Shown in pieces: positions 1-10,350 of a stretch of 64,000 nucleotides of DNA. Where the stretch lies: positions 4,033,042 to 4,097,041 of the forward strand of contig JAPNXP010000010.1 of NCBI GenBank assembly GCA_028753945.1. The letters run 5' to 3'. The first letter of the stretch is position 1; each line of letters begins with the position of its first letter. The translations under genes were made by a program, and so were the position numbers. Under the pieces are notes generated by a model, which saw only the letters and a program-made list of their open reading frames with translations, did not search any database and had not been told where the DNA came from. Origin of the DNA: Hexactinellida sp. DTS-2022 (Eukaryota > Porifera > Hexactinellida).

Positions 1-24
1 TTATGATCCATTCGAAACCGGTTT

Positions 25-190
25 TTGTTGTTTGTTTGTGTGTTTGTTTGTCCGGATTGTATTAAAGTGATGGAGGATTAGAAACCGCATTTATATATGA
101 GATATAAACTAACTTTCAAATGTTATAATTGGTAAACAAATGTAATTATAGGTAAACAAGTATGCTGAACACGAATTTCGCATTTATAAA
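25..190. repeat. Dispersed repeat copy, TTTG-rich start
   Basis: A TTTG/TTGT-rich tract leads into a segment containing GTATGCTGAACACGAATTTC. The same order of motifs recurs at about 33970-34300. It is therefore one of at least two copies of an unclassified interspersed repeat. No coding potential or clear terminal repeats are visible, and the ends are not defined. Confidence 0.5.
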
Positions 191-513
191 TTTAGAATAT
201 CAACAAAAAGTTAAAACTATGGAAATCATATAAAGGGATGTATATAACGTCCATTTCTACCATTTTCCATGGCAGAAAGGGTGAGGAGTAAGGCCGCACA
301 GCGGCCGTTAACTTGAGGTACATAGAATCGATCCGTCGCAAAGCGACCGAGACCGAAGGGCTCGTATATAATACTAGCTATATTACATCGAGGGAAAATA
401 TGTACAATTTTAATCAATATTATATCATAACTAGATACACAGGAATTCACAATACTAGTTTAAATTCATGAGCACCCATAACATTAAAAATATGATAAAG
501 TGCGTTTACGCTG

Positions 514-560
514 GTGTATATGCACTTAATTAAAAGTGACTTCTCAAAGTGCATATACAC
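514..560. repeat. Perfect 14-bp stem hairpin
   Basis: GTGTATATGCACTT at 514-527 is the exact reverse complement of AAGTGCATATACAC at 547-560, with a 19-base loop. It is probably the core of a small foldback element. No element ends were found. Confidence 0.6.
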
Positions 561-570
561 TGCAACATGA

Positions 571-1160
571 CTACTGTATTTAATGTCATATTAACAATAT
601 AAATGTGTTATCAAGACACCAAATACTACATCCTTGGGGATATTTAGATTTGTCGATTATTTCATCAAATGCATAATTTTCTCTGTTCATCTTAGTAGGA
701 TTCAGCGCAGCCAGCGCTCTGGTTTATTTCCGCTGCTGATGTTGATTCGTGATGTCATCAATATACACTAAAAAAAATACCAGCTCAATGTAGAAATCGT
801 TTCCATTTCTGAACTATGACTTGCGATCCTGAAGGAATATGAAATAATGGAATACCACTATCAACATTGTAATATCCAGTAGTGTAACTAGGAACAGAAC
901 AATGCTAGTAGGCATTCATGAAAGAATATGAATGAGATGTGAACATCAAAAAAGTAAAGGAAAGTATGAAACAATTAATTAGTATGTAATTTGTAAATAA
1001 ATTGCCAGTATTTTATATAAACAAATCCCATATAGTAAATCTTTCAACGTATTAGTCATTTGAATTTCAATAAAATGAATTATTACCATTGGGTGGATAA
1101 TAATATCGCCTTTAATTTATCCCTGGTACACTGGAAATTTGCTCAGTGAAGTGGCCTTTA
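571..1160. other. AT-rich interval without a recognised gene
   Basis: No ORF with recognisable protein similarity, no splice-linked exon and no terminal repeats were seen here. Confidence 0.5.
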
Positions 1161-1301
1161 CAGGGCCGGATTAACAGAGGTGGAGGCCCTGGGGGCAACC
1201 CGTGTTGTGGAGGCCCCTAACTCCTACTACAATTGTCCAGTAAAATGAAGTACAACTTTGGTGGTGGTGGCCCCGGTTGCCCATTGGTTAATCCGGCACT
1301 G
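1161..1301. mobile_element. hAT-type MITE (141 bp)
   Basis: The ends are inverted: CAGGGCCGGATTAAC on the left and the complement of CAGTGCCGGATTAAC on the right. They are flanked by an 8-bp target duplication, GGCCTTTA/GGCCTTCA (one mismatch). An 8-bp duplication and CA..TG ends are typical of hAT transposons. The interior is GC-rich and non-coding, so movement would depend on a transposase supplied elsewhere. Confidence 0.85.
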
Positions 1302-1552
1302 GGCCTTCATATAGTAAGCTATGGATTAACTTATTGGTATTTACACCTTGGTTTCTTGAGATCGTCAAAGAAATTACTTTGCATTTTTCTCAATTTGATA
1401 ATTCAAATTTGTTGGTTGGCGTTTAAACACACAACATGCGCTGAAAAAATGCTAACTCATCTCTTATATTGTTTCTGAAACTTGAATATCTCTGAAATCA
1501 ATTTGGCTAAAAGGAAATTTCCTAAACTCTGAGTTCCTAGTGACTGAGACCG

Positions 1553-1690
1553 CAGGGCTTTCATAAATCATTGATTTTGATTTTAAATCAAAATCATTCA
1601 AATATCTTATGTAAAAATCAATCAATAATCATTTTAATTCACCTCAAATTCATCAAAAATCAAAATCAAATCATTTCCAAATTACGAAGA
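1553..1690. repeat. ATCAAAATCA-rich repeat, left end of a MITE family
   Basis: It begins CAGGGCTTTCATAAATCA and continues as many near-copies of AAATCA/TGATTT. The same start (CAGGGCTTTGCATAAATCAT) occurs in direct orientation at 2803. Similar AAATCA-rich sequence at 2640-2745, oriented the other way, may be the right end of this element. In that case the 1949-2400 element would be nested within it. Confidence 0.45.
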
Positions 1691-1948
1691 TATGATTAGT
1701 TATTAATCTACTCCCGAGTGCCGACGATGTTCTTTTAGCCGAACACTAAGTATACACAATAACAAAAGAATGTTAATCAATATAATAGCTATAATAACAA
1801 ACAAATATGGTTATTAGGAACTGGGAAAATACTTACAATTTTGTAATCCTTTCAGATGTACCTACTAAAGGGTCAAAATGACTGATTCCGAGTTAACTCT
1901 AATGAGCGGAGTCGATGATAACAGTATATATATGTAAGTATATATACC

Positions 1949-2400
1949 CAAGGGCGTAGAATTTATCTTAAAATCGAAAAAATCTTGGGGGGCGAGATAA
2001 AATATTTCTAATAACCATTTCCATTAATTTCATATCTAAAAAACAAAGCTGAGATACCTAGTGCTTATGCAGTACAACCTCGATTATCCGAACTCGTTGG
2101 GACCGGTTAAAAATGTTCGGATAATATACAATTCACAAAGAACCAGTTAAATTTCTACCAAAACACCTTCTTTCAAAAGTTTCAACTTAATTGGGTTATT
2201 TTTAATGGGTTGGCATCAATTACTTTTTATTATTATTTTAGTTTCCTTCAAATACTGAGGATTCGTGTTAATATTTGACTACACATTGGAGAGAAAAGAA
2301 CCAAATAGTGGGGGGGACGATAGTATGGACCGCCCCCCAAGTTTAAAATATAGGGGGGGCGCCTCCCTCGCCCCCCCCCCCCCCGAATTATACGCCTATG
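1949..2400. mobile_element. hAT-type non-autonomous element (452 bp)
   Basis: The left end is CAAGGGCGTAGAATT. The right end is the complement of CATAGGCGTATAATT. Flanks TATATACC and TATATATC match at 7 of 8 positions, as an aged 8-bp duplication. The interior has long C/G runs and no ORF. A TACAACCTCGATTATCCG motif at about 2073, resembling Tigger-type ends, suggests a further nested remnant. Confidence 0.6.
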
Positions 2401-2639
2401 TATATATCCCTTAAACTGGATCAATGTAAGCGTTGTTCCTGGTCAAGGGATCTGGTTTAACTTGGGTTTCGATTTACCTGAGTTATTGTAGTTTTAAACG
2501 GGGGTAAAGTGGAACGATAAAATGTACATAGACCCGCTATTGTATTTATCGTGTTCACACTACGATCACCTCCTGGTGTGAAAGAATACATACCTTAAAA
2601 TGGATTAGTAATACTATAGTATATAGATAAGAAATATGA

Positions 2640-2850
2640 TTGGATTTAAAATAAAATACAAATCATTAAATTTGACAAATCATCAAAATCAAATCATTCT
2701 AAAATTCAAATCGAAAATATCAATCATAAATCATTGATTTGCTTAAAGGTGCTAATCCATTTCAGAAATGTGTTACGGAAGGTAGTCTCAGAGTGTAGGA
2801 ACCAGGGCTTTGCATAAATCATTTTGATGATTTTTTTTCATATTGTCAAT
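2640..2850. repeat. AAATCA-rich repeats, second copy start at 2803
   Basis: Positions 2640-2745 mirror the ATCAAAATCA-rich start at 1553. CAGGGCTTTGCATAAATCAT at 2803 starts another family member in direct orientation, whose right end I could not find. Confidence 0.4.
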
Positions 2851-3412
2851 GATACATTACGAAAAATATTATAAATTACAACGAGCCTATACCATGTTCC
2901 TAAGGAGGCACTAGTAGTAGACCAACTACCAGAATATTGTCCTCCAAAGGAACCTGCTGTTGGCACAGCTCTAATTTTAGATTTGCTTTCATCAGCAATA
3001 ATGTCTAGAAAGGTGTTATGCTATTTATGAAAGTGTTTTGGAAGGCAACGACTCTTGGTTTGTTTAGCACTTTCCTTTTACACCACTTCAACTCAGAAAT
3101 TCCTTGTTTTTATTTATAGTAGTATTTAATTTATCCCAATATGATTCCTTGCTTGTAAATTTAATCTTTGTATCGTAGGAGCAGGTTTACTAAACATTCA
3201 TCAAAGTAGAAATAATTACATTTCGGAGGTCATATTTCCGGCATCTTGAACATTTCAATTTCTGGCCAAAAATATTTGAACATATATATTATGAATTAAT
3301 ATGTTCAAGCTTCTAGCAGCATATTAACATTATCAGATGCTTCAAAATGGATGTTGACATAAAATTATATGTTAATTATAATAAAATGACAAAATATTTG
3401 AATTAAATTTGT
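2851..3412. other. Interval with nothing recognisable
   Basis: AT-rich, non-coding by inspection. No terminal repeats, tandem repeats or gene fragments were identified. Confidence 0.45.
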
Positions 3413-3586
3413 CAGGGCTTTTCATGAGTCACCGAGTCATTTGACTCGTGTTAAAAGTCAGATACTCGAGTCACCGAGTCAATTGACTCGTGTCAAAATT
3501 CGGTGACTCGAGTCACCGAGTCTGACTCGATGACTCATGCTGAGCTGCGAGTCATCGAGTCAATCAAATGAATCGTGAAAGCCCTG
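3413..3586. mobile_element. GAGTCA-rich hAT-type MITE (174 bp)
   Basis: Inverted ends begin CAGGGCTTTTCATGAGTCA and, on the other strand, CAGGGCTTTCACGATTCA. Flanks AAATTTGT/AAATTTTT form an 8-bp duplication with one mismatch. Internally, GAGTCA/TGACTC motifs recur about a dozen times in both orientations. A second copy lies at 23866-23989. Confidence 0.75.
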
Positions 3587-4740
3587 AAATTTTTAAGGAC
3601 GTGTTTGACTCATTATCTACACAATTAGCTAGTACTAATCATTATATATAATTCATTATGAGGCAATTACTATTACAAATTATGATTTCAGAATTGAATA
3701 ATTCATCAGGGGCGGGATACCCGGACGACTGGTGCGGCGTGCGCTGTACCACTTTCAGGTTGGCCAGCATTACTATACTACCTCTATCTGTTCGAAATTC
3801 CAATTCATTGATAATTTAATGATTTAATGAATGCCGGATCGCATTCAAATACCTGGTGCAGCGTCGCCGGACCATAAACAAATAACTTGTCCGGCGTGTC
3901 CGGACCACATTGAAATACTGTCAAATTCTCTCCCTTACCACTTTTCGAAAGGATGTGCCGCAAATGTTCATAGTCTAATTTCGCTTGATGCACAATTTCT
4001 AATCATTACGATCGTTTCCACTGAGATACAGTCAGATTCTAATTTGTTCCGCTTGTGCCAAGTGACTACTGTTAGGGAGACATGCCACTTCATGGATATT
4101 GTAAATATTTACTTAAAAAGTTATGTATGAAGTTTAGAACTATAGTAATATATTAAAAATCATTTAAGAGTAGTTTATACAACCTTAAATAACTTATTAA
4201 AACATATTGGTCTGGAATACTATTCCTGTTTCAATTACTTTTGGCCGGTCAGTGTATCTCTATTTCCCCAGATGCAATAGTTTCATTAACATATGTTTCT
4301 CCTTTTTATCAGTTGTGACACTGACACAAATGACATTTTCAGATTGTAGTGCGGTTTTTTGCACATATCCAATGGTGATCATTGTATATTATCTAAAAAG
4401 TTTATTTTCTACATCATGGCGATTTGGTAACATACACCATGGGCGAGGCATCTTTATTAGTTTAATATTTCTGGGTATCCAACGGTTACTAAAAGCGTGT
4501 TTGCGTCCCTGTATAGTACAATTTGGACATCCAATAGTTATACGTGAAAATATGGTGTACAACGTGAACAATAATTATACGTGAAAATTTGGACTTTTGG
4601 ACGTCACTTCTATGTATTTTAGATCAGAATAAACTTGGTTAATGATTCAGAAATATTAGTATGATAAAGTTTCATATAATAACTTTATAATAACTTATAA
4701 ACTTCAATAATGAAATATAATAAACTTTGCATTCGTTACT
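3587..4740. other. Non-coding interval with short spurious ORFs
   Basis: Short open frames on both strands around 3805-4584 show no recognisable domain and overlap each other on opposite strands. I see no transposon ends. The stretch probably consists of decayed repeats. Confidence 0.4.
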
Positions 4741-4897
4741 TCCCTACTTTTTATTGCGATCCCCGGAAAATAATCTGCGATCCCTATGCGCCCCTAGTCA
4801 AAACACCTGGCGCCGCCTCTAGTCTTTTTTGGAGGAGTCGCAAAGGTTTGAAAATTGTGTAATTGGGTAGCGAGAGAAAAGAAGTTGAGAACCACTG
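4741..4897. mobile_element. hAT terminal remnant
   Basis: The segment ends in GTTGAGAACCACTG, the complement of the hAT terminus CAGTGGTTCTCAAC. The matching left end was not found, so this is a truncated copy related in its ends to the element at 40192-40787. Confidence 0.5.
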
Positions 4898-4930
4898 CCT
4901 TAGTGTATCATTTATTTTGAAAAGCTTATG

Positions 4931-5531
4931 TAGTATATATGTTACGGAAGATGTTGGCGATTGGAAGATGTTGGCTCGGTTATTTTGTATGGCTTTTCTT
5001 CAGCACTAATGAGGTTTCAGTTAACCGTAGCACTTATCAGGTTTCCAGTTATGTAGCATTTATAAGGTTTCTGGTAACATTTGCAATAATAAGGATTCCA
5101 CAAATAAGATTTTGTAAACGCCAACATCTTCCGTATTGGAAGTGTTGGCTCGGGAATTACAAATATAATTACTGTAAATCCCTTCGTTATATCCGGATCT
5201 AACGAAGGAATTTACAGTTCCTAAGCACTTTGTTATAACGAGAGTTCACTTTATATTCATGTTTACTTCTAGTATTTACATATTATCTATATTTCAGATC
5301 AATAATTATATATGTAATTCCCGAGCCAACATCTTCCAACACGGAAGATGTTGGCGTTTACAAAATCTTATTTGTGGAAACCTTATTAATGCAAATGTTA
5401 CCAGAAACCTTATCTATGACTATGATACATAACTGGAAACCTGATAAGTGTTGCGGTTAACTGAAACCTGATAAGTGCTGAAGAAAACCATACAAATTAA
5501 CCGAGCCAACATCTTCCGTAACATATATACT
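4931..5531. mobile_element. Large foldback (snap-back) element, ~600 bp
   Basis: Arms at about 4931-5171 and 5309-5531 are long, highly similar inverted copies. Both carry GGAAGATGTTGG motifs and the same order of AAGGTTTC and CCAACATCTTCCG blocks. The central spacer holds a smaller palindrome at about 5168-5216. There is no ORF of note. Read through, this would give a hairpin RNA of roughly 220 base pairs. Confidence 0.8.
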
Positions 5532-5565
5532 ATACGTTTTATTGTTTAAATAGGTGGATAACTCT

Positions 5566-5595
5566 ACACTCCCCTACCAAAAGTATTCGTACTCC
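5566..5595. repeat. 30-bp repeat, inverted partner at 11431-11460
   Basis: This segment, starting ACACTCCCCTACC, is the perfect reverse complement of 11431-11460. A weaker inverted match, AGGGGAGTG at 6551-6559, could instead be its local partner and would define an element of about 1 kb around the MITE at 5855-6385. Confidence 0.55.
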
Positions 5596-5854
5596 ATCAA
5601 CTTCCCATAGAAAATAGTAATATAGTGAGTCTTTAATAATGTGTATTATTACTATATATATGGGATATTGCAATTTGATGTCATATTTGTATTCTATGCA
5701 TTCGAAGTATCCATACCAAAAGATTTTAACTCTATTATCTACTGATAGGTTGAAAATTATCATCGAATGCCACCATGTGCCACTTATTCCCATCTTGTAG
5801 CATGGGTCAATTGGAAGAAGTGGTACATGGTGACATCGGGTGATAATTTAAAAC

Positions 5855-6385
5855 TACCTTATTATAGGAAATTAACGCGTCATGAAACTAACGCGTAGGA
5901 AATTAACGCGAATTGGTGCTGAACATTTTCAAATACATGAAATTAACGCGAATAAATTTTTGAAAAAAATCAAGATTATTGATCTCCTGATTAAAACTTT
6001 TTATTGCGCCCAAATAGACTTCCAATTTATTTGATAGACATGGTACATCCTTTCAACTTAGTTGCACATCTGAAAATATGTAGCTCGGAAGTTAATCCAT
6101 CCATTGTATAATTTTGCTAAGAATTACCTATCCACCGATCATCGGCATTTGTATTAAATAACTTCGCTACTTTCTACCGATGGTGTTTTTTTCATGAACA
6201 TAAAAAAAACAATCGGTAGAAAGTAGCGAGGTTTTTTAATACAAACGCCGATGATCGTTGGATAAGTAAAGTCTAATGCTAAATGGCAAGAAATGAAGGT
6301 CATGGAAATTAACGCTCCATTAAATTATCGCTAAGGAAATTAACGCTATTTGGAGAAATTCGCGTTAATTTCCTATAATAAGGTA
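5855..6385. mobile_element. TA-target MITE with perfect 25-bp inverted ends
   Basis: The first and last 25 bases (5855-5879 and 6361-6385) are perfect inverted copies, beginning TACCTTATTATAGGAAATTA. If the outer TA is the target duplication, this is a Tc1/mariner-superfamily MITE. Variants of GAAATTAACGC recur inside. An internal hairpin at 6132-6261 has arms of about 50 bp. A truncated relative lies at 34350-34585. Confidence 0.8.
6132..6261. repeat. Internal hairpin of the MITE, ~50-bp arms
   Basis: The left arm, containing TCGCTACTTTCTACCGAT, and the right arm, containing ATCGGTAGAAAGTAGCGA, pair over about 50 bases with few mismatches. The stem extends out to CCACCGATCATCGGC and its complement. 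Confidence 0.75.
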
Positions 6386-6799
6386 ATCAAATTGTAGTTG
6401 AGTTGAAAGCTTTTACTATGGTCAATTCGGAGGCATAGAATACGATTCTGAACCCAAAGTGGAGACTTTTCATAGTATTTGCAGAACATTAGCGCTAAAT
6501 ATTAGACTTATTTAGTACCACGTGTTTCCATAGGAGATTTTGGGTTTGTTAGGGGAGTGCAAATAACAAATTACGCATAATATAATTATAGATTTCAAAT
6601 TAAATGTGTGTTTATAACAGAGATTACCATTACCCGCCCAAATTGATACACTAGGCTCTGAATAGTATCGGAATTTTTGATATTAATTCAAAGGCCTACA
6701 TGGAACTTCAAACCCGGAAGAGATTCTGTAAAACAATTATTTTCTTTGAAGAAATTCTGCCGGCCGCAAAAAGTAATTTGCCGCCGCATGCGGCCGGCA
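6386..6799. other. No gene recognised
   Basis: Non-coding by inspection. A CCGGCCGC/GCGGCCGG inverted motif at about 6759-6799 is the only local structure noted. Confidence 0.4.
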
Positions 6800-7240
6800 A
6801 ATGAGCGGGTGCGAAACACTGCTCTAAAGAACTTTAAATGCAATTATTTGTAAAAACTTTACCCTGATATATTAATTTATGGGTCTTCCTTATCGAAACC
6901 CAAATTAGTGTGTACTTCTATTGAAATGTTGGCAAATGTACACTAACCAGCCAAAGTATTTGAGTAAAATATTTTTAGTGCATACTCAATATTCGTCTAG
7001 TAAGTACTTATTAACGGCTCTTTAAACTACGGTACTCTGAAATGACTATACATATCTTACTATAGTTATACATTTATAAATATTATGATTTATGCCATTA
7101 GCAATTATCTATTGTGTGGCATAAGTGTCTCTGTCACGTTCCACTTGCGGCACAAGTGTAATGTTACTATATCTCAGTAACCTAGAAGCTGGAAATACTG
7201 TAATAATCTGCAAATTATATTTTTATATACTATATTTCAT
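6800..7240. repeat. Dispersed repeat copy, related to 24690-25240
   Basis: Blocks occur in the same order as at 24690-25240: a CTCTAAAGAAC/GTTCTTTAGA junction, ACCAGCCAAA.TATTTGA, CAATATTC, then GTGTCTCTGTCAC followed by a GCGGCAC motif. It is an interspersed repeat of unknown class and runs up to the intron before the UPB1 exon. Confidence 0.5.
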
Positions 7241-7364
7241 GAATACATCCTTAAAGTTGCTAAAGTAGACAATCTCTTGTTTACTATTGATGTATACACA
7301 TGGCCCGCTTCCAGAAATATTGGCATATTATATGACATTTTTAAATTTATCCTTACAAATCTAG

Positions 7365-7856
7365 GTGTTTTCAACACCCTTTGGAAATATAGCTGTTAAC
7401 ATTTGCTATGGAAGACATCATCCTCTCAACTGGCTCAGCTATTCTCTTAATGGTGCTGAAATTATTTTTAATCCATCAGCAACTGTTGGATCACTTTCTG
7501 AACCAATGTGGCCTATTGAAGCGAGGAATGCTGCTATTGCTAATACGGTATTTACTGCCGCAATTAATCGTGTAGGTACTGAAATCTTTCCTAACGAATT
7601 TACTTCAGGTGATGGAAAACCGGCTCATAATGATTTTGGTCATTTTTATGGTTCTAGTTACGTTTCGGCTCCTGATGGTAGTAGAACACCCGGGCTTTCT
7701 AGATTAGATGATGGGTTATTAATAACTCAATTAGATCTAAATCTCATCAGGCAGATAAAAGATAAATGGGGATTTCAAATGACTGCTCGTTATGAAATTT
7801 ATGCTGATCTGCTTACACGCTACACTAAGCCCACTTTTAAGAAACATGTGAATTAA
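7365..7856 (+). CDS. UPB1: Beta-ureidopropionase (UPB1), terminal exon
   Basis: The product is the C-terminal 163 residues of beta-ureidopropionase, which hydrolyses N-carbamoyl-beta-alanine to beta-alanine in cytosolic pyrimidine breakdown. The exon opens right after a splice acceptor (..AATCTAG at 7364) with GTG, an internal valine codon, so it is not a translation start. Motifs typical of this nitrilase-superfamily enzyme are visible. [12 protein letters not shown] holds the catalytic cysteine. [41 protein letters not shown] and SRTPGLSR follow in the family order. The frame ends at TAA with a C-terminal length as expected. Upstream exons were not found in the 7.3 kb before it, so the intron must be long and filled with repeats, or earlier exons lie outside the window. 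The frame is undamaged, unlike every neighbour, which fits a functional host gene. Confidence 0.93.
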   Translation: MFSTPFGNIAVNICYGRHHPLNWLSYSLNGAEIIFNPSATVGSLSEPMWPIEARNAAIANTVFTAAINRVGTEIFPNEFTSGDGKPAHNDFGHFYGSSYVSAPDGSRTPGLSRLDDGLLITQLDLNLIRQIKDKWGFQMTARYEIYADLLTRYTKPTFKKHVN

Positions 7857-7900
7857 TATATTTACTTGAACGATTTAGTAACTTCATTAATTGGACAAGG

Positions 7901-7906
7901 AATAAA
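7901..7906 (+). promoter_or_regulatory. Probable UPB1 polyadenylation signal
   Basis: AATAAA occurs 45 bases after the UPB1 stop codon, a normal placement for a short 3' UTR. It is followed by a T-rich stretch. Confidence 0.55.
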
Positions 7907-8952
7907 TTTATATTGTACTGAGTTGATTAGATCTATAATTTTGATCATCACTAAACTTTCTGTGACTTTTTATATTTTTTTAACGCAATCAATTTAATTT
8001 CTTTTTTGGAAAATTATTTAAACTTTGATTAAATTGTCTCAAATATTTCTGCATAGTACTCATGTCAATTCGAGGAAGTCTCGTGTTTGGGGAATAACTA
8101 CAAATTGACCGTTTGATGCTGTTGTCTTATCTTCTGGTTCAAAAATAAATCCCCCTCTACTACAAGTTAAATAGAATTCTGATATCTAACTACATTTTTA
8201 TGAATTTATATTTAATTGATGATGGGAAATTGCCACCACACTTCGTGACCTTCGATATATAAGGCCATACCACTGATTATACCATGGATTACTTAAAGTC
8301 CATTAATAAATAGGTGATTTATATTTATCTCCATAACTAGTAATGATAGACGTCATAAACGTACTATAACTATATAGGAACTTGGTATCAAGGTATACAT
8401 AGCATCCTTCAGAATTGTGCTATTTCAACATATGTTTGCGTAATCGCTATTTTGGGTTCGAAATATCGTGTTTTAATAACCTGCTTTACCATATTTAAAA
8501 CGTTATAAATGTTCAAGATTGGAACATTATGGAACAGCCTAGAAAAATTATGTGCTAATTATCTCATTATCTCAAAAGTTAATGAAGTTATGCATAAATG
8601 ATGTATTCTCAATGAATAGGAAGTTAACTATTCCGGATAGATCAGAACGAGCCCAGTTTACATAAAATTGATAGTCTTTGAGTAATGGTTCATTTTAAGA
8701 ACTATACCTATCCATAGCAACCGAGGAATGTGTCAACATTCCATCTATAATTTCAATCTTTTTCTTTAACTAGTCCTGGGCATCATCATGTTCCAATCTT
8801 GAACATTTATAACGCGTATATCTATGGTTAAAGCAGGTTATTAAAACACGATATTTCGCACACAAAATAGCAATTACGTAATCATATGGTGAAATAGCAC
8901 AATTCTGAAGGATGCTATTTATAACTTGATACCCTGTTCCTATGTAGTTATA

Positions 8953-9136
8953 CAGTCGACTCCGCTTAATAGCGCCACCTAGGGACCAGGTTGTTTTGAC
9001 CCGATTAAACGGAGAAACCGATTAACCGAAAATATTGTAAGCCAAACTGTAATTCTGTCCTAAAAATCCTGTGATACTTTGACCCGATTAAGCGGAGAAA
9101 CCGATTAACCGGTGCTCTATTAAGCGGAGTTGACTG
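8953..9136. mobile_element. TA-target MITE (184 bp), Tigger/pogo-type ends
   Basis: The ends are CAGTCGACTCCGCTTAATA and the complement of CAGTCAACTCCGCTTAATA, flanked by TA duplications. The opposite arm of the surrounding foldback reads TAGTTATAGTAC where this copy sits, giving the empty site directly. Related truncated copies occur at about 15172-15312, and a motif of the same kind (CTACCCCGCTTAATTGGGA) lies at about 34728. Confidence 0.88.
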
Positions 9137-9210
9137 TAGTACATTTATGACGTCTATCATTACTAGTTATGTAGATAAATATCAATGACCTGTTTATCAA
9201 TGAACTTTAA

Positions 9211-9912
9211 GGTTAAATTAGGGCAGATTCAGGCAAAAAAACACATAAATTTCGTTTTGAAGTTAGGTATTTGATTATCACATATATGATGGAAGACATT
9301 ATAGCTAGTTCCAAACTGAAAACGAAATCCGATTTTCTTCTATAAATTCGATTTATGGGGCGTCAGTATTATGGTAATACAAAAGTACCATAGGGGGATT
9401 TCTTCAAACTCAACCGGATAAGTGTGTGGTTTGCAAGATCTTATCCTGTGCGATATATCACATAGATCACCGTTATGGGCGGTTGGTGGCCGGTTTAGAA
9501 TTTTGATTTGACCTAAATAAAAGAAATTGCGACCTTTTGAACGCAAAAAATTAATAAAAAGGTCATCTTTTGATGCGTTATTTGATAAAATGTTTGAAAA
9601 AATACATTTGGAGTCATAATTCAAAAATGTAAACCGACTACCAACTCCGTACGCTTATAATGTTTAAATATTGATTCTGATTACAAACATTGATGGCCGC
9701 TTTGTCAAAATACCGCATAATATCGACCACCACTTTTGGAAATCTCCCTATGGGAGATTTATTTTAGCAAAATTTTGAAACTGACAAAAAATACATAGTA
9801 TAATAGATAGAGACATTTTCTTTTTGGTTTATTGCTTTATAGCGTGTAGGGATCTATTTCTCACAATTACAGATTAATACAAGAACTTTCATTCACCTGG
9901 GGTAATTTAACC
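9211..9912. mobile_element. TTAA-target non-autonomous element (702 bp)
   Basis: It is flanked by TTAA at 9207-9210 and 9913-9916. Its ends are GGTTAAATTAGGGCAG and the complement of GGTTAAATTACCCCAG. The opposite foldback arm shows the undisrupted ACTTTAAGTAATCC, so the insertion was precise. A TTAA target points to the piggyBac superfamily. No transposase is encoded; a short minus-strand frame at 9340-9624 is not recognised. Confidence 0.75.
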
Positions 9913-10095
9913 TTAAATAATCCATGGTCCAAAAAAAATACTCAGTTGTATGGCCTTATATATCGAATGTCACGCACACTTCTTATCGCTAAACTGCCTA
10001 TTGTTTATTAGCTGCCTATGGCTTACCGATTTATTAAGTTGATCATTCTGAGTTTGAGTTATTTTAATTCCAATTTTAAAGTGGTAATGATAATA

Positions 10096-10350
10096 CAGTG
10101 GAACTCGCTTAGTACGTACTCGGCTTAAGACGTACTCTCGGATATTACGTACAGTTCTCTAATAACCGATTTTTCCTCCTATCTGATCCATTATAAATGA
10201 TTCGGTTGATACGTACTCGGATAAGACGTACCAATTTATATTCCCAATTTAAATAAAATGTATTTATTTTAATTCGGTTAGTACGTACTCTAGAAAACTA
10301 TCAGCAGAACTCAGGTATTATTTGGTTTTTAGTGAGAAGGTGACAACTAA
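10096..10350. mobile_element. Truncated TA-target MITE, GTACGTACTCGG family
   Basis: It starts CAGTGGAACTCGCTTAGTAC after a TA. It matches, in inverse orientation, the right part of the element at 21447-22030, including TACGTACTCGG blocks and the GTGACAACTAAAA stretch. Similarity ends at about 10350, so the other end is missing. Confidence 0.7.

Larger units (their letters stand above)
8244..9974. mobile_element. Large foldback element with two nested insertions
   Basis: The ends are inverted copies (CGTGACCTTCGATATATAAG and CGTGACATTCGATATATAAG), flanked by the direct repeat CACACTT at 8237-8243 and 9975-9981. The left arm (8244 to about 8546) pairs with a right arm starting at about 8780. 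The right arm is interrupted twice, at 8953-9136 and 9211-9912. Removing both insertions restores continuous pairing. No transposase is encoded, and the superfamily is uncertain. Confidence 0.8.

Noticed and set aside
1233-1478. 81-codon open frame
   Set aside because: It overlaps the end of a MITE and continues into AT-rich sequence with no recognisable domain.
2380-2394. Long C run as assembly error
   Set aside because: C/G runs occur inside several hAT-type elements here, so it may be genuine; nothing in the sequence decides this.
3805-4584. Overlapping small frames on both strands
   Set aside because: No domain, no homology recognised, mutually overlapping; chance frames are more likely.
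7365-7367. GTG as a start codon for the UPB1 frame
   Set aside because: It follows an AG splice acceptor, and the homologous protein has a long N-terminal part before this point.
9340-9624. 94-codon minus-strand frame inside the TTAA element
   Set aside because: No transposase motif; the length is compatible with chance.
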